A stretch of DNA of 64,000 nucleotides from Chromatiaceae bacterium (GTDB taxonomy: Bacteria; Pseudomonadota; Gammaproteobacteria; Chromatiales; Chromatiaceae). The DNA lies in NCBI GenBank assembly GCA_019356535.1, contig CP037918.1, positions 2,078,315-2,142,314 of the forward strand, read 5' to 3'. Below, one piece after another: positions 34,288 through 46,241 of the stretch (positions are counted from its first letter, which is position 1; each line of letters opens with the position of its first letter). The position numbers and the translations under genes were made by a program. Below the pieces are notes generated by a model. It made no database searches. It was not told where the DNA came from and saw nothing but the letters and a program-made list of their open reading frames with translations.

Positions 34288-34705
34288 ATGCACACCTACA
34301 AAATCCATTGTTTCGCCTAGCGCATCCTCAATCCGTTTCGCGGCGCCATGCACGTTGTGCGCACGAACTGGGGCGAGGCGATCACCACCGACGGCCGCGA
34401 ATGGACGCTGTACATCCGCGGCGAGTGCATCTACGACGATCTGGACGACAGCCCCCACCCTGGCATCACCGTGCCCGACATCAAGTACGGTACCTGGTCG
34501 ACGCAGGCAGGCTTCCAGCGTGCGCCCATCCGCCTTGCCCACCTTCGAGGAGACCATCTCGTTGCAAGACAGCCAGCTGTTGTACGCGGTACGCGAACGG
34601 GCCCCCGCCCTGCCCTTCCCCTTTGCCGATCACCACGAGCTGTGGCTGCTGCACCGTGACACCGGCGCCCCGCTCGCCCTTCTACCTGGACGTATGCCTC
34701 AATAA
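34288..34705 (+). pseudogene. Broken conserved hypothetical gene
   Basis: From ATG 34288 the frame reads MHTYKIHCFA and then meets TAG at 34318-34320. It continues in frame through VRTNWGEAITTDGREWTLYI and VPDIKYGTWSTQAGF, then a frameshift near 34535 moves it to the next frame, where FEETISLQDSQLLYAVRER and FPFADHHELWLLHRDTGAPL complete a plausible 135-residue protein. The pieces are protein-like on both sides of the lesions, so this is a decayed gene rather than noise. Function unknown. Confidence 0.6.
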
Positions 34706-34899
34706 TGCGGCGGCGGGGCGTCCTCGACCGCCTCGCCGACCTGCTCGGACAGCTCGCGCAGCTGTGTCTCGAGCTGTTCGATACGCCGAATCAGTGCCGC
34801 GATGCGTTCGTCCTGCGCCAGCGACTGACGGGTGAGCTCGTCAATGGCCGCCTCCTGGTGGGCCAACCGCTCCTGCAGATCGACGATCGCCTGGTCCAT
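34699..34899 (-). CDS. slyX: SlyX family protein
   Basis: 66 residues, almost entirely one coiled coil: LQERLAHQEAAIDELTRQ, then ALIRRIEQLETQLREL, ending with the typical APPPHY. Function of SlyX is unknown. The ATG at 34897-34899 overlaps the purL stop, so it is co-translated with purL. The 3' end overlaps the pseudogene on the other strand by seven bases. Confidence 0.9.
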   Translation of the reverse strand: MDQAIVDLQERLAHQEAAIDELTRQSLAQDERIAALIRRIEQLETQLRELSEQVGEAVEDAPPPHY

Positions 34900-37800
34900 C
34901 AGCCCACCCAACGCCGGGCATTGCGGAACAGGCGCATCCAGGGGCTGTCTTCGCCCCAGTCGTCGGGGTGCCAGCTGTTGGTCACGCTGCGCACCACCCG
35001 CTCGGGGTGCGGCATCATGATGGTGACCCGGCCATCGGCGTTGCACAGGCCGGTGATGCCCTCGGGCGAGCCATTGGGGTTGGCCGGATAGCGCACCGCC
35101 ACCTGGCCATCATTCTCGATGTAACGCAGCGCCACCTGCCCCGCCACCGCCTCGAGCTGCGTCGGGTCGGCGAACTCGGCACGGCCCTCGCCGTGAGCCA
35201 CGGCAATGGGCATACGGCTGCCGGCCATGCCCTCGAGCAGGACAGACGGCGAGTCGGTCACCTCCACCATCACGAAACGCGCCTCGAACTGCTCGGAACG
35301 ATTGCGCACGAAGTGCGGCCAGTGTTCGGTGCCGGGGATCAACTCCTTGAGGTTGGAGAGCATCTGACAGCCGTTGCACACGCCCAGGGCGAAGCGGTCG
35401 TCGCGTTCGAAAAAGGCGGCGAACTGTTCGCGCGCCCGCGCGTTGAAGAGGATGGACTTGGCCCAGCCCTCGCCGGCGCCAAGCACGTCGCCATAGCTGA
35501 AGCCGCCACAGGCGACCAGCCCCTGGAAGTCGTCGAGGCCTATGCGCCCGGCAAGGAGGTCGGACATGTGCACATCCACCGCCTCGAAACCGGCCTTGTG
35601 GAAGGCCGCGGCCATCTCTACCTGACCGTTCACCCCCTGCTCGCGCAGGATGGCCACCCGTGGCCGGGCACGCTCGATGTAAGGTGCGGCGATGTCGTCC
35701 GCGGGGTCGAAGGTGAGTTGCGCATGCAGTCCCGGATCCTCGGCGCTGATACGCTCGAACTCCTCCTGCGCACACGCCGGGTTGTCGCGCAGCGCCTGCA
35801 TCTCGCGGGTGGTCTCCGACCAGTACTGCTGCAGCACGGCGCGCGTGGATTCGAACACTGACCGCTCGCCATGGCGGATGACGATGCGGTCGTCATCACG
35901 CAGGGTGCCGATGATCTGCGAACAATGCCCCAACCCGGCCTGCTCGAGGCGCAGCAACACGTCGTCGGCGTCCTCGTGGTGGACCTGGATCACCGCCCCC
36001 AGCTCCTCGTTGAACAGCACCGCCAGATCGTCGCTGGACAGGCCCGCCAGGTCGATGTCCAGGCCGGTGCGACCAGCGAAGGCCATCTCGCAGAGGGTGA
36101 CGAACAGGCCACCGTCGGAGCGGTCGTGATAGGCCAGCAGCAGGCCCTCGGCGTTCAGTTCCTGGATGGCCTCGAAGAAGCGCACCAGCAGCTGCGGATC
36201 GTCTAGATCGGGGCCCTGTTCGCCGATCTGCTCGAAGACCTGCGCCAGGGCAGTGGCGCCGAGGCGATCGCGGCCCTCACCCAGGTCGATCAGAATCAGG
36301 TCGGTATCGCCCCGATCGCTGCGCAACTGCGGGGTGAGCGTAGCGCGCGCGTCGCGCACCGGGGCGAAGGCGGAAACGATCAGCGACAGCGGCGCGGTCA
36401 TCTCCCGCGGCTGTCCGTCCTGCTGCCAGACGGTCTTCATGGACATCGAATCCTTGCCCACCGGGATGGCGATGCCCAGCTGCGGACAGAGTTCCAGCCC
36501 CACCGCCCGTACCGTGTCATACAGGCGCGCATCCTCACCGGGATGGCCGGCAGCGGCCATCCAGTTGGCCGACAGCTTGATGTCGCCCAACCGCTCGATG
36601 GCCGCCGCGGCGATGTTGGTGATCGCCTCGCCGACCGCCATGCGCCCCGAGGCGGGAGCGTCGAGCAGCGCCAACGGGGTGCGCTCGCCCATACTCATGG
36701 CCTCGCCGGTGTAGCTCTTGTAGTCGCTCAGGGTGACCGCCACGTCGGCCACCGGCACCTGCCAGGGACCCACCATCTGGTCGCGCGCCACCATACCAGT
36801 GATGGAACGGTCGCCGATGGTGATGAGGAAGGTCTTGTCCGCCACCGTGGGCAGGCGCAGCACGCGCTGTGCGGCCTCAGCCAGATCGATCCCCTCACGC
36901 GCGAGCGGAGTGGCTGGATAGGGCTGGTGCTGCACCTCGCGGGTCATCTTCGGCGGCTTGCCCAGCAGCAGCGAGAGCGGCATGTCGATGGGCCAATTGT
37001 CGAAATGTCGGTCGTGCAGACGCAACACCTGTTCCCCAGTGGCCTCGCCGACGATGGCATAGGGACAGCGCTCGCGCTCGCACAGGGCCTTGAACTGCTC
37101 CAGCCGCTGCGCGTCGACCGCCAGCACGTAGCGCTCCTGCGACTCGTTGCACCAGATCTCCATCGGCGACATGCCCGGGTCGTCGCTGGGTACCTCGCGC
37201 AGTTCGAAGCGTCCGCCACGGCTGCCATCATTCACCAGCTCGGGCAGGGCATTGGACAGGCCACCAGCGCCCACGTCGTGAATGAACAGGATAGGGTTGT
37301 CCTCGCCCATCTGCCAGCAGCGGTCGATGACCTCCTGGGCGCGGCGCTCCATCTCGGGGTTGGCACGCTGCACCGAGGCGAAGTCCAGGTCTTCGGCCGA
37401 GGTGCCCTGCGCCATCGACGAGGCCGCGCCGCCACCCAGGCCGATGAGCATCGCCGGTCCACCGAGCACCACCAACGGCGTGCCCGCCGGAAAGTCGCCC
37501 TTCTCGATGTGTTCGGCGCGGATGTTGCCCAGACCGCCAGCGAGCATGATGGGCTTATGGTAGCCACGCAGCTCCTCGCCCACCTGCTGCTCATAGGTGC
37601 GGAAATAGCCGCACAGGTTGGGGCGGCCGAACTCGTTGTTGAAGGCTGCAGCTCCTATCGGCCCCTCGAGCATGATGTCCAGTGCCGAGACAATGCGCCC
37701 CGGGCGACCGAAATCGCGCTCCCAGGGGCGCTCGAGACCGGGGATGCGCAGATTGGAAACCGAGAAGCCGCACAACCCGGCCTTGGGCTTGCCGCCACGC

Positions 37801-38765
37801 CCGGTGGCGCCCTCGTCGCGGATCTCACCGCCAGCCCCGGTGGCCGCCCCCGGATCAGGCGAGATCGCCGTGGGATGATTGTGGGTCTCGACCTTCATGA
37901 GGATGTGGATGTCCTCGTCGTGGTCGGCATAGACGCCACTCTCGGGCATGGGAAAGAAACGCGAGCCCTCGTGGCCGGTGATCACCGCTGCGTTGTCCTT
38001 GTAGGCCGAGAGCACGTTGTCCGGCGAGGCCTGCGTGGTGTGACGGATCATGCGGAACAGCGAGTGCTCCTGCGGCTCGCCATCGATCACCCAGTCGGCG
38101 TTGAAGATCTTGTGCCGACAATGTTCCGAGTTGGCCTGCGCAAACATCATCAGCTCCACGTCGCTGGGGTTGCGCCCCAGCGCGCGGAAACTGTCCACCA
38201 GGTAGTCGATCTCGTCGTCGGATAGCGCCAGCCCCAGCGCAGCATTGGCCTGCTCCAGCGCGGCGCGCCCACCTTTGAGCACGTCCACGGTGGTCATCGG
38301 CCGCGGCTCAGCGCTCTCGAAGAGCACTTCAGCCTGTGCCAGATCATCCAGCACCACCTCGGTCATGCGGTCATGAAGTAGTGACGCCACCTGCGTGCGT
38401 TGCTCGGCATCGAGTGAGGCATCGTCCAGGTAGTAGGCGATGCCGCGCTCGATGCGATGCAGCGCATCCAGCCCGCAGTTGTGCGCGATGTCAGTGGCCT
38501 TGGATGACCAGGGCGAGATGGTGCCCGGGCGTGGCACTACCAGCAGCAGCTCACCTCGCGGCTCGTGCGCAGGCAGTGCCGGACCGTAACGCAGCAGGCG
38601 ATCGAGCACCTGGCGCTCGGCCTCCTTCAGCGGCCGCTCGAGAGCGACAAAGTGCACAAACTCGGCATACAGCGACAGCTCGATACCGGCCACCTCGGCG
38701 ATCCGCCGGGTCAGCTTCTGCAAGCGAAAATCGGACAGCGCAGGCGCGCCACGCAGTGTGAGCAT
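34899..38765 (-). CDS. purL: Phosphoribosylformylglycinamidine synthase (large, fused)
   Basis: 1288 residues, the single-chain gammaproteobacterial form. FGAM synthase converts FGAR to FGAM with glutamine and ATP in purine synthesis. The N-terminal PurS-like region, the two AIRS-type halves ([30 protein letters not shown]) and the C-terminal class I glutaminase ([16 protein letters not shown], then [13 protein letters not shown] with the catalytic Cys, and PHPERVVRS) are all intact. ATG 38763-38765 is used; a GTG lies one codon upstream. Confidence 0.97.
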   Translation of the reverse strand: MLTLRGAPALSDFRLQKLTRRIAEVAGIELSLYAEFVHFVALERPLKEAERQVLDRLLRYGPALPAHEPRGELLLVVPRPGTISPWSSKATDIAHNCGLDALHRIERGIAYYLDDASLDAEQRTQVASLLHDRMTEVVLDDLAQAEVLFESAEPRPMTTVDVLKGGRAALEQANAALGLALSDDEIDYLVDSFRALGRNPSDVELMMFAQANSEHCRHKIFNADWVIDGEPQEHSLFRMIRHTTQASPDNVLSAYKDNAAVITGHEGSRFFPMPESGVYADHDEDIHILMKVETHNHPTAISPDPGAATGAGGEIRDEGATGRGGKPKAGLCGFSVSNLRIPGLERPWERDFGRPGRIVSALDIMLEGPIGAAAFNNEFGRPNLCGYFRTYEQQVGEELRGYHKPIMLAGGLGNIRAEHIEKGDFPAGTPLVVLGGPAMLIGLGGGAASSMAQGTSAEDLDFASVQRANPEMERRAQEVIDRCWQMGEDNPILFIHDVGAGGLSNALPELVNDGSRGGRFELREVPSDDPGMSPMEIWCNESQERYVLAVDAQRLEQFKALCERERCPYAIVGEATGEQVLRLHDRHFDNWPIDMPLSLLLGKPPKMTREVQHQPYPATPLAREGIDLAEAAQRVLRLPTVADKTFLITIGDRSITGMVARDQMVGPWQVPVADVAVTLSDYKSYTGEAMSMGERTPLALLDAPASGRMAVGEAITNIAAAAIERLGDIKLSANWMAAAGHPGEDARLYDTVRAVGLELCPQLGIAIPVGKDSMSMKTVWQQDGQPREMTAPLSLIVSAFAPVRDARATLTPQLRSDRGDTDLILIDLGEGRDRLGATALAQVFEQIGEQGPDLDDPQLLVRFFEAIQELNAEGLLLAYHDRSDGGLFVTLCEMAFAGRTGLDIDLAGLSSDDLAVLFNEELGAVIQVHHEDADDVLLRLEQAGLGHCSQIIGTLRDDDRIVIRHGERSVFESTRAVLQQYWSETTREMQALRDNPACAQEEFERISAEDPGLHAQLTFDPADDIAAPYIERARPRVAILREQGVNGQVEMAAAFHKAGFEAVDVHMSDLLAGRIGLDDFQGLVACGGFSYGDVLGAGEGWAKSILFNARAREQFAAFFERDDRFALGVCNGCQMLSNLKELIPGTEHWPHFVRNRSEQFEARFVMVEVTDSPSVLLEGMAGSRMPIAVAHGEGRAEFADPTQLEAVAGQVALRYIENDGQVAVRYPANPNGSPEGITGLCNADGRVTIMMPHPERVVRSVTNSWHPDDWGEDSPWMRLFRNARRWVG

Positions 38766-38821
38766 CACAGGGCCCTCGGGCGATCTTGTGGAAGGGCGCC
38801 ATGATACCGCCGGCGACTGTC

Positions 38822-40057
38822 TCAGAACAGGTCGATACCACCGCTATCGTGTTCAGCAGGTGAGGCGACTTCCGGCTGCGCCGCCGGCTTCTCCCGGCGC
38901 GGACGCATGGACTCATCCCAACCATCCTCAGAGAGCACGAAGTGCGAAATCTTCTCGCGCAACGCCGCGCCCAACTTGCGCAGATCGGACTCGGAGACAG
39001 CATGCACACCGTTCTCCGCCACCACGGTCTGGTTCAGTTCGACCAGGGCCAGAACATTCCGGCTGGCCTGATCGGCCACCACCTGCTGTTCCTGCATGGC
39101 CTGGGTAATCGCGTCCGAGAGCTGTTTGATCTGCGCCACGGCCGCGGCGATGTCCTCGATCTGGCGGCTGGCCACGGCCATCTGCTCGTGGGTACGCACG
39201 GCACTGTCACGTGTCTGACGGATCTGCCCCACGGTGCGCTCGGATTCCGCCCCCACCGAGTCGGCCAGTTCACGGATCTGCGCGGCCGCCCCCTGGCTCT
39301 GTGCCGACAGGCGCCGCACCTCATCGGCCACCACCGCAAAGCCACGACCGTGTTCGCCGGCACGCGCGGCCTCGATGGCCGCGTTCAGTGCCAGCAGGTT
39401 GGTGTTCTCGGCGATCTCGGTAATGGTCTGGGCGATACTGCGGATCTCGGTGTTGACATTCGCCAGCACGTCGATCTGACTCGCCGCCTGGTCGGTGGCA
39501 CTGGCCAGTTCTTCCATGCTGTCCGCCGTCAGCCGCACCGTCTCCAACGAATCGTCGGTCGCGGCAACCGCCTCGCTGACCGCCCGACCAATCTCCTGGT
39601 TCTGTCCGTGCACGCGGAGCCGCATCTGCTCCAGAGCCTCGACCGAGGCGGCAACCTCGCTGCCGTACTGGTTCTGCAGGTGTGACTTCTGCTGGATCAT
39701 CATGTAACCGTCGGCCAGCTCGCGCGACATGGGCACCAGGCGGCTGGCCGAACGGGCAATCTCGGTCAACTGGTGATCGGCCGAAGCCAGAAAGCGGTTG
39801 AAACTCTCGGACACCGGCCCATCGAGGTGACAACGACGCTCGAGGTGTACACGTTCGTCGCGGTGCAGGCCATCGATGAAACGGGCCAGTGCAGCCGGCA
39901 CGTCCGGGCGCGGCAACAGCCAGCCCGACAAGGTCGCCACCATCACCCAGGAGGCCAGCGCTAACGCCAGCCAGCCATCGACCACCCAGAAAGCCGGTGC
40001 TGCCAGCACCAGCCCCACGCCAAAGGCTGCGATAACACGATACGGCTTGTTCTTCAT
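38822..40057 (-). CDS. Methyl-accepting chemotaxis-type receptor without periplasmic domain
   Basis: 411 residues from ATG 40055-40057, preceded by GGGAG on its strand. Two adjacent hydrophobic segments at about residues 9-27 and 28-47 form a hairpin, with essentially no periplasmic loop, so any signal is intracellular or membrane-based. The signalling tip [20 protein letters not shown] followed by [16 protein letters not shown] is perfect, and the flanking coiled coils are long enough for one hairpin. The C-terminus is charged and ends SGGIDLF. No che gene is nearby. It converges with nothing; purL lies downstream on the same strand. Confidence 0.88.
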   Translation of the reverse strand: MKNKPYRVIAAFGVGLVLAAPAFWVVDGWLALALASWVMVATLSGWLLPRPDVPAALARFIDGLHRDERVHLERRCHLDGPVSESFNRFLASADHQLTEIARSASRLVPMSRELADGYMMIQQKSHLQNQYGSEVAASVEALEQMRLRVHGQNQEIGRAVSEAVAATDDSLETVRLTADSMEELASATDQAASQIDVLANVNTEIRSIAQTITEIAENTNLLALNAAIEAARAGEHGRGFAVVADEVRRLSAQSQGAAAQIRELADSVGAESERTVGQIRQTRDSAVRTHEQMAVASRQIEDIAAAVAQIKQLSDAITQAMQEQQVVADQASRNVLALVELNQTVVAENGVHAVSESDLRKLGAALREKISHFVLSEDGWDESMRPRREKPAAQPEVASPAEHDSGGIDLF

Positions 40058-40176
40058 TACTCCCGCTGCACTCCAGGAAAGGGACGCCCCTGGAGCGGCC
40101 TGTCTGGCAGAAGCTTTAACGAAAAGTCGACAAGGAGGCTCGAGCACCCTCTTGCCGCGTGTACGAAGCAACCGGT

Positions 40177-40950
40177 TCAGGCGCTTCCCAGCTCGAACCA
40201 GGCACTGACCTGATCCTGCGCCAGCAGCGCCAGGCGGGCGGCAATATCTGGCACTGCCCGGCACAGGGCCTGACTGGCCAACTCGGGACGGTTGTTCTTT
40301 TCGCTCAGGTGACCCACCACCAGGTGGCGCAACGCGGCATGGTCGATGCGACCCAGGAAGTCTGCCGCCTGGCCGTTGTTGAGATGTCCATAGTCGCCAC
40401 CGACACGCGCCTGCAAGGCCGGCGGATAGGGGCCGTTGGCCAACATCACCGGGTCGTGATTGCATTCCAGCAGCAGGGCATCGAGTTGGCGGTAACGCGC
40501 GGCGACATGCGGGGTATGACTACCGAGGTCGGTGAGCAGACCGAGCCGGCGATCACGGTGCTCGACGACAAACTGGACCGGCTCACGCGCATCGTGCGGG
40601 ACCGGCACCGGCTCGATCCGCAGCTCACCCACACGGATCGGCCCGTCGTGGCTGTTGAACAGGTGCAGCTCGGGAAGCGCGCCATAATCGCGCGCATGCC
40701 AAGTGCCATGACTCATCCACACCGGCACACCCAGGGCACGCGCCACCGGCCCCACTCCCCGGGCATGATCGCCATGCTCATGCGTCACGAACACCGCATC
40801 GATGGCATCGGGATCGACTCCCAGCAGGGCGCAACGCCGACGCAGCTCTTTCAGCGGGTAGCCGCAATCGACCAGCACCAGGGTGTCACCCCCCTGTACC
40901 AGGGTGGCATTGCCCCGGCTGCCGCTGCCTAGCGAGGCAAAGCGCAGCAT
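40177..40950 (-). CDS. MBL-fold metallohydrolase (YycJ/WalJ-like)
   Basis: 257 residues. [13 protein letters not shown] at the start and [14 protein letters not shown] are the hallmarks of this metallo-beta-lactamase subgroup. [24 protein letters not shown] and [16 protein letters not shown] complete the metal site. Relatives are exonuclease-like or regulatory. The gene follows bamC by 13 bases, giving a dapA-bamC-MBL string also known from Pseudomonas. Confidence 0.88.
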   Translation of the reverse strand: MLRFASLGSGSRGNATLVQGGDTLVLVDCGYPLKELRRRCALLGVDPDAIDAVFVTHEHGDHARGVGPVARALGVPVWMSHGTWHARDYGALPELHLFNSHDGPIRVGELRIEPVPVPHDAREPVQFVVEHRDRRLGLLTDLGSHTPHVAARYRQLDALLLECNHDPVMLANGPYPPALQARVGGDYGHLNNGQAADFLGRIDHAALRHLVVGHLSEKNNRPELASQALCRAVPDIAARLALLAQDQVSAWFELGSA

Positions 40951-40963
40951 ACCGGGCCGGCAG

Positions 40964-42112
40964 TCAGCGGATCTGTTCCTTCAACAGGTTGAGGATGCGC
41001 TTGGCCGTGGGTGTGGCGTCGCGCTGTCCCTTGGCGTCGAGCACGACCACCTCGGTATTGCCGCCCTGCTCGCGCAACTGCACCTGGTACTCGATGTTGC
41101 GATCCGGCTTCTCATCGCCCCAGAACTTGAGCCTGGAGAAGAAGCCCTTGCTCTCCTGCTCGGCTGCAGGGTCGTTGTAACGCACATAGTAGACGCCGGC
41201 GGAGCGGTTGCGGTCCTCGACGGCGAAACCTACGCGATCCAACGCCAGTCCGACCAGGCGCCAAGCACGGGTGAACTCGTCGCCGATGACCAGCTTGACC
41301 CCATCGCGCCCCTGAACCAGTTGCGACCGAGGCTTGTGACGGCGTGCCCTGGCCGCCACCTGCTCACGCTCCTCGGAAGCGCCGAGGAAGGCCTTGATTC
41401 GGCGCAGCATTACCGCTTCGAGGTTGGGATCACGTGGGCGCGGCTCCCAGACGGTGTTCTCGGCATCACCCCTCGAATCGGTGACCAGCTTCTCCTGCAT
41501 GCCGTAATGCGTCAGGTAGATCTCGGTCTGGTTGGCGCCAGCCTTCTCCAGGCGCACCCGGTACTGGTCGCGCAGGCTGGTCTCATAGAGGCCATCGAAG
41601 GTCTTGCGGATGAATTCGGTGACGAAATCACGCGAGATGTTGGCCCGGTTCTCCAGCCAGGCGGTGCGCATGATGCCCAGCTCGGGATCCTGCTCCTCGA
41701 GCAGGATACCTTGGTCTTCCCAGAAGGCGAGTAGCTTGTCCCACACCGCCTCGGCCGCCCCTTCGACCACCAACCAGCGCGCATCACCATCGCGCATCTC
41801 GTGCACCTTGGGATGCTCGGGCAACACCGCGCCACCGGCACGGCGACCGCCTACCACACCACGCAGCTTGCGGTCGGTAACGTACTCGGAATAGTTGGTC
41901 GCCACCCCGGCCGTGGTGTCGGGCACGCTCATGAGGTCGTTCATGCGGGTCGAGGTGAGATCCGGCGGCACCTCCAGATTCTTTGAGGCCTGTTTTTCGC
42001 GCTTGTATTCCACGGCCTTGTCCGGCACCAGACCCTCCGTATCGATGCTGCTGCAGGCAGCAACGACAAGGGAACACAGGGCCAGGACAAGGATTCGGGG
42101 GGTATTATTCAT
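40964..42112 (-). CDS. bamC: Outer membrane assembly lipoprotein BamC
   Basis: 382 residues. A lipoprotein signal ends at the lipobox VAACSS (Cys20). The unstructured BamD-binding segment has VEYKREKQASKNLEVPPDLT, and the two helix-grip domains that follow match BamC. Subunit of the BAM complex for beta-barrel insertion. It sits downstream of dapA as in E. coli and Pseudomonas. Confidence 0.93.
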   Translation of the reverse strand: MNNTPRILVLALCSLVVAACSSIDTEGLVPDKAVEYKREKQASKNLEVPPDLTSTRMNDLMSVPDTTAGVATNYSEYVTDRKLRGVVGGRRAGGAVLPEHPKVHEMRDGDARWLVVEGAAEAVWDKLLAFWEDQGILLEEQDPELGIMRTAWLENRANISRDFVTEFIRKTFDGLYETSLRDQYRVRLEKAGANQTEIYLTHYGMQEKLVTDSRGDAENTVWEPRPRDPNLEAVMLRRIKAFLGASEEREQVAARARRHKPRSQLVQGRDGVKLVIGDEFTRAWRLVGLALDRVGFAVEDRNRSAGVYYVRYNDPAAEQESKGFFSRLKFWGDEKPDRNIEYQVQLREQGGNTEVVVLDAKGQRDATPTAKRILNLLKEQIR

Positions 42113-42149
42113 GTCGAGTCTTTCTCCACGCGAGCCTTCGTCTCGCGCC

Positions 42150-43034
42150 TCAGGATTTCCGGGACAGGCCGGCCCGCTGCAAGGCCTCGGCGACGGCCGC
42201 CTCGTGTTCGGAAGACAGCCAGGTGAGCGGCAGGCGGATACCCTTGTCGATCATGCCCATCCACCACAATGCCCACTTCACGGGGATAGGGTTGGACTCG
42301 ACGAACAGGACGCGATGCAGGGCCGAGACCCCGGCGTCGAGCTCTGCCGCGCGCGCGGCATCACCAGCCAGTGCAGCGGCGCACATGGCGTGCATGGCCG
42401 CCGGCACCACGTTGGCAGTGACCGAGATGTCGCCATCCGCGCCGGCGAGGATGGCCTCGCGCGCGGTGGCATCGTCCCCGCTGTAGATGGCGAAGTCCGT
42501 TCCGGTCAGTTCGCGGATGCGGGTGATGCGCGACAGGTCGCCGGTAGCTTCCTTGATGCCCACGATGTTGGGCACCTCCGCCAGGCGTGCCACTGTCTCG
42601 GCCAACATGTCCACCGAGGTACGGCCGGGAACGTTGTACAGAATCTGCGGAATATCGACCGCCTCGGCGACCGCCTTGTGATGCTGATACAGGCCTTCCT
42701 GGGTCGGCTTGTTGTAATAAGGCGTAACCAGCAGGCAGGCATCGGCACCGGCCTCCTTGGCGCAACGGGTGAGCGCGATGGCCTCACTGGTGGAGTTGGC
42801 GCCGGTGCCGGCGATCACCGGGATGCGACCGTCCGCCAGCTCGACAGTCCGGCGGATCACGTGACAATGCTCTTTCTCGTCGAGCGTGGCCGACTCGCCG
42901 GTCGTACCTACTGAGACGATGGCGTCGGTCCCCTGTTCGACGTGCCAGTCCACCAGGCGGGCGAGTGCCTGCTCATCGATGGCACCGTCCGGCGTCATCG
43001 GGGTCACCAGCGCAACGATACTGCCGCGGATCAT
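42150..43034 (-). CDS. dapA: 4-hydroxy-tetrahydrodipicolinate synthase
   Basis: 294 residues, class I aldolase barrel. First committed step to diaminopimelate and lysine. [31 protein letters not shown], the [18 protein letters not shown] segment with the Tyr of the catalytic triad, the Schiff-base Lys in [10 protein letters not shown], and SGDDATA are all in place. Full length. It begins the dapA-bamC-MBL run. Confidence 0.96.
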   Translation of the reverse strand: MIRGSIVALVTPMTPDGAIDEQALARLVDWHVEQGTDAIVSVGTTGESATLDEKEHCHVIRRTVELADGRIPVIAGTGANSTSEAIALTRCAKEAGADACLLVTPYYNKPTQEGLYQHHKAVAEAVDIPQILYNVPGRTSVDMLAETVARLAEVPNIVGIKEATGDLSRITRIRELTGTDFAIYSGDDATAREAILAGADGDISVTANVVPAAMHAMCAAALAGDAARAAELDAGVSALHRVLFVESNPIPVKWALWWMGMIDKGIRLPLTWLSSEHEAAVAEALQRAGLSRKS

Positions 43035-43098
43035 GAGCTACTCCGAATTCGATGCAAGGTCAGGATTCTAGCAGGGACGGAAGGCCGCGGGGAGCCGC

Positions 43099-43596
43099 TC
43101 AGCCATCGTCCATCTCCAGATCCTCACGCACTGCCTCGACACCGGCACGCGCACAGGCCTCATCGGTCTCGCCGCTGGGCGCACCGGAGACCCCCACCGC
43201 ACCCAGCAGAACCCCGCCAACCTGCACCGGCACTCCACCGGCGGACATCACCAGGCCGGGTACCCGCCCAATGGGCGTGTTGGCGCGATTACCGAGTTCC
43301 GACGTTGGCACGCCGAACATGGCTGCTGCATAGGCCTTGCCCTGGCTGATCTCCAGGGTTATGCGCGGCGCGATGCTGTCGCGCAGCACCACCTGGGGGG
43401 TGCCGTCACGATCGACCACGGTGACGCCGACCTGAATGCTCTTTTCGCGACAATCGGCCAGGGCCGCATCGGCAATCTGTCTCGCCGTCTCCAGCGACAG
43501 ACGTTTGAACGATACGGTCAGGCTGTCCTCGGCGGTCACCCCTCCGGAGAACACCACCATTCCGGCCGCCAGGGCCGCAAGAAACCGTTTGCTCAT
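43099..43596 (-). CDS. GlcG/HbpS-family periplasmic protein
   Basis: 165 residues from ATG 43594-43596, which follows a strong GAGGAGG. A signal peptide (MSKRFLAALAAGMVVFSGG, cleaved near VTA) precedes a GlcG/HbpS domain: LETARQIADAALADCREKS, VTVVDRDGTPQVVLRDS, YAAAMFGVPTSEL and the glycine-rich GGVPVQVGGVLLGAVGVSGA. Members bind heme or corrinoid-like ligands, or act as oxidative-stress partners; which applies is unknown. It is 16 bases downstream of ispG. Confidence 0.85.
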   Translation of the reverse strand: MSKRFLAALAAGMVVFSGGVTAEDSLTVSFKRLSLETARQIADAALADCREKSIQVGVTVVDRDGTPQVVLRDSIAPRITLEISQGKAYAAAMFGVPTSELGNRANTPIGRVPGLVMSAGGVPVQVGGVLLGAVGVSGAPSGETDEACARAGVEAVREDLEMDDG

Positions 43597-43612
43597 CTCC
43601 TCCTCCTCACGC

Positions 43613-44830
43613 TTACCGCTCGCCCCCATAATGCGAGCGCACATAGTCCTCGACGATCGCCTGAAACGCCTCGGCGATACCTTCCCCCTTGAGTGTCACG
43701 GCCTTCTCGCCGTCGATGTAGACCGGCGCGGCCGGATGCTCACCGGTCCCTGGCAGACTGATGCCGATGTTGGCGTGCTTGCTCTCGCCCGGACCGTTGA
43801 CCACACAGCCCATCACCGCCACGTCCATGGTCTCGACCCCTGGGTAGCGCTCGCGCCACACCGGCATCTGCTCACGCAGGTAAGACTGGATGTCCTGCGC
43901 GAGCTGCTGGAAATAGGTACTGGTAGTGCGTCCGCAACCCGGACAGGCGATCACCGCGGGCATGAAGGCGCGCAGTCCCATGGATTGCAGGATCTCCTGT
44001 GCCACCCGCACCTCCTCGGCGCGGTCACCGCCCGGCTCGGGCGTGAGCGAGATGCGGATGGTATCGCCGATGCCTTCCTGCAACAGCACCGCCAGCGCAG
44101 CAGTGGAGGCGACGATGCCCTTGGAGCCCATGCCGGCCTCGGTGAGTCCCAGGTGCAGCGCATGATCGGTGCGCTCCGCGAGCAGGCGATAGACGGCAAT
44201 CAGATCCTGCACGCCGCTCATCTTGCACGAGAGGACGATATGGTCGCGCGGCAGGCCGATCGCCTCGGCCTTGTGTGCGCTCTCCAGAGCCGAGGTCACC
44301 ATGATCTCGCGCATCATGGCATCGGCATCCAGCGGTTCGGCGCGCTGCGCGTTCTCGTCCATCATGCGCGCCACCAGCACCTTGTCCAGCGAGCCCCAGT
44401 TGACCCCGATGCGCACCGGGCGGTCGTGGCGGATGGCCGTCTCGATCATGGCCGCGAACTGGGCTTCCTTCTTCTCGCCACTGCCCACGTTGCCGGGGTT
44501 GATGCGGTACTTGGCCAGCGCCTCGGCGCAAGCCGGGTGTTCCGCCAGCAGGCGATGACCATTGAAGTGGAAGTCGCCGATCAGCGGCACCTCGACCCCG
44601 GCCGCGTCCAGTGCATCACGAATCCGTGGCACGGCCTCGGCTGCCTCGGCCGTGTTGACAGTGAGACGCACCAGCTCGGAGCCGGCGCGTGCCAGCGCCC
44701 TCACCTGTGCAACCGTGGCCTCGACATCCGCCGTGTCGGTGTTGGTCATCGACTGCACCACCACAGGCGCCCCACCGCCCACCGCCACCTTGCCGATGCG
44801 TACCTGGACCGTCTTGCGGCGCTGGATCAT
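43613..44830 (-). CDS. ispG: 4-hydroxy-3-methylbut-2-en-1-yl diphosphate synthase
   Basis: 405 residues from ATG 44828-44830. Converts MEcPP to HMBPP with a [4Fe-4S] cluster, the step before Isp[35 protein letters not shown] and GVNWGSLDK define the TIM barrel. ACPGCGRTT and [14 protein letters not shown] supply the three cluster Cys and the Glu ligand. Full length. It is not linked to ispH, which lies 42 kb away in this window. Confidence 0.97.
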   Translation of the reverse strand: MIQRRKTVQVRIGKVAVGGGAPVVVQSMTNTDTADVEATVAQVRALARAGSELVRLTVNTAEAAEAVPRIRDALDAAGVEVPLIGDFHFNGHRLLAEHPACAEALAKYRINPGNVGSGEKKEAQFAAMIETAIRHDRPVRIGVNWGSLDKVLVARMMDENAQRAEPLDADAMMREIMVTSALESAHKAEAIGLPRDHIVLSCKMSGVQDLIAVYRLLAERTDHALHLGLTEAGMGSKGIVASTAALAVLLQEGIGDTIRISLTPEPGGDRAEEVRVAQEILQSMGLRAFMPAVIACPGCGRTTSTYFQQLAQDIQSYLREQMPVWRERYPGVETMDVAVMGCVVNGPGESKHANIGISLPGTGEHPAAPVYIDGEKAVTLKGEGIAEAFQAIVEDYVRSHYGGER

Positions 44831-44906
44831 GCCGATTCTCCGATCTGCCTGGAAGGCGAAAAAGTGTAGCAGCGCCAGGCATAGACCGTCACGGTTCGAT
44901 AGACAC

Positions 44907-44938
44907 AAAAAACCCGGCGCCCTTGCGGGTCGCCGGGT
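44907..44938 (-). terminator. Terminator of the sqr gene
   Basis: On the minus strand ACCCGGCG and CGCCGGGT pair around an 11-base loop and are followed by six T. It lies 22 bases after the sqr stop. Confidence 0.8.
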
Positions 44939-44960
44939 CGGATCATCGGGGTGTGGCCCC

Positions 44961-46241
44961 TCAGTCCTTGTCCTTCAGGCGGTTGATGCCCAGCAAGCTG
45001 AGGATGTACTTCTCGTAGATGGGTTCGGAGCTGCCTTTCTTCATCTTGCGCAGGAAGTACTTCTCGAAGGCGATCTTGGCCAGGTGTACCCACTTGCCCT
45101 TCTTGAACCAGGCAACATTACGCGGCGGGATCTGCGGCAAGGCCACAAAAGCCGCTCCGGTATCGCCCATGTCGGCCAGGCAGATGGCGTTCCAGGTACC
45201 CTTCTGGTCCGGCTCCTTGCCCTCCAGCTCGTTGGCAATGTTGCGCACGATGGCAGTGACCATGGACTCGATCATGTAGCCGGTCTTGGGGGCACCGGTC
45301 GGCACCGGGGTGGCTTCCACCGGCGGGATAGCGATGCAGACGCCGGCCGAATAGATGCTGGGATACTTGGGGTTACGCTGGAAATCGTCCACGAACACGA
45401 AGCCGCGCGGGTTGCACAGCTCGGGCACGTCGACCACGGCGCCCACACCCTTGAAGGCCGGCAGCATCATGGCGAAATCGAACTCGATCTCGTGCTGTTT
45501 CTTGACCTCGCCATCTTCGTTGAGCTCGTCGCAATAGAGCTTGCCCTCTTCCACCTTGGTGGTCTTGGCATTGACGATCCACTCGATGTGGTGATTGCGC
45601 ATCTCGGACTCGAGCATGCCCTTGGAGTCGCCCACGCCTCCCAGGCCGAGGTGACCGATGTAGGGCTCGGAGGTGACGAACCTGATCTTGTAGCGATCAC
45701 GCACCTTGCGCTTGCGCAGATCGGCATCGACGATGAAGGCGAACTCGTAGGCAGGACCGAAGCAGGACGCGAACGGCATGGCGCCGATGACGATGGTGCC
45801 GCTGCCCTTCTCGAGCAGCTTCTTGTAGTTCTCGTATGCCTTCTCGGCATGATCAATGGTACAGATGGAATCGGTGTAGGCATCCGGACCGGAACCCTCG
45901 ACCTCCTCGAAGGCCAGGCGCGGGCCGGTACAGATCACCAGATAATCGTAATCGAGCGTATCGCCCCCCTCGAGCTCGAGCTTCTTGTTCTCGGCATCGA
46001 CCTTTTCGCAACGCTTGGCGACGAAATTGATGCCCTTGCGCTCCAGGCGCGGTTTGATGTCGAAGGTGATATCGCTGCGCTCACGCCAGCCGACGGCGAT
46101 CCAGGGGTTGGACGGCACGAACTGGAAGTACTCCCGTTCGTTGACCACAGTGATCTGGTGTTCACGACCGAGCGCGTCCCGTAGCTCATAGGCGGCCGGC
46201 ATGCCACCGGTACCCGCACCCAATACAACAATATGTGCCAT
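44961..46241 (-). CDS. sqr: Sulfide:quinone oxidoreductase
   Basis: 426 residues from ATG 46239-46241. It oxidises sulfide to zero-valent sulfur and reduces quinone at the inner membrane. The N-terminus [34 protein letters not shown] and [16 protein letters not shown] closely resemble the Acidithiobacillus ferrooxidans enzyme. All three redox cysteines are present: Cys127 (SICTID), Cys160 (ASCFGPAYE) and Cys354 ([10 protein letters not shown]). The C-terminal amphipathic helices ([19 protein letters not shown]) are the membrane anchor. The terminator at 44907-44938 makes it a single-gene unit or the end of one. Confidence 0.95.
   Translation of the reverse strand: MAHIVVLGAGTGGMPAAYELRDALGREHQITVVNEREYFQFVPSNPWIAVGWRERSDITFDIKPRLERKGINFVAKRCEKVDAENKKLELEGGDTLDYDYLVICTGPRLAFEEVEGSGPDAYTDSICTIDHAEKAYENYKKLLEKGSGTIVIGAMPFASCFGPAYEFAFIVDADLRKRKVRDRYKIRFVTSEPYIGHLGLGGVGDSKGMLESEMRNHHIEWIVNAKTTKVEEGKLYCDELNEDGEVKKQHEIEFDFAMMLPAFKGVGAVVDVPELCNPRGFVFVDDFQRNPKYPSIYSAGVCIAIPPVEATPVPTGAPKTGYMIESMVTAIVRNIANELEGKEPDQKGTWNAICLADMGDTGAAFVALPQIPPRNVAWFKKGKWVHLAKIAFEKYFLRKMKKGSSEPIYEKYILSLLGINRLKDKD

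Noticed and set aside
36543..38225. 560-residue plus-strand frame over purL
   Set aside because: Antisense to a complete FGAM synthase; no motif or ribosome site.
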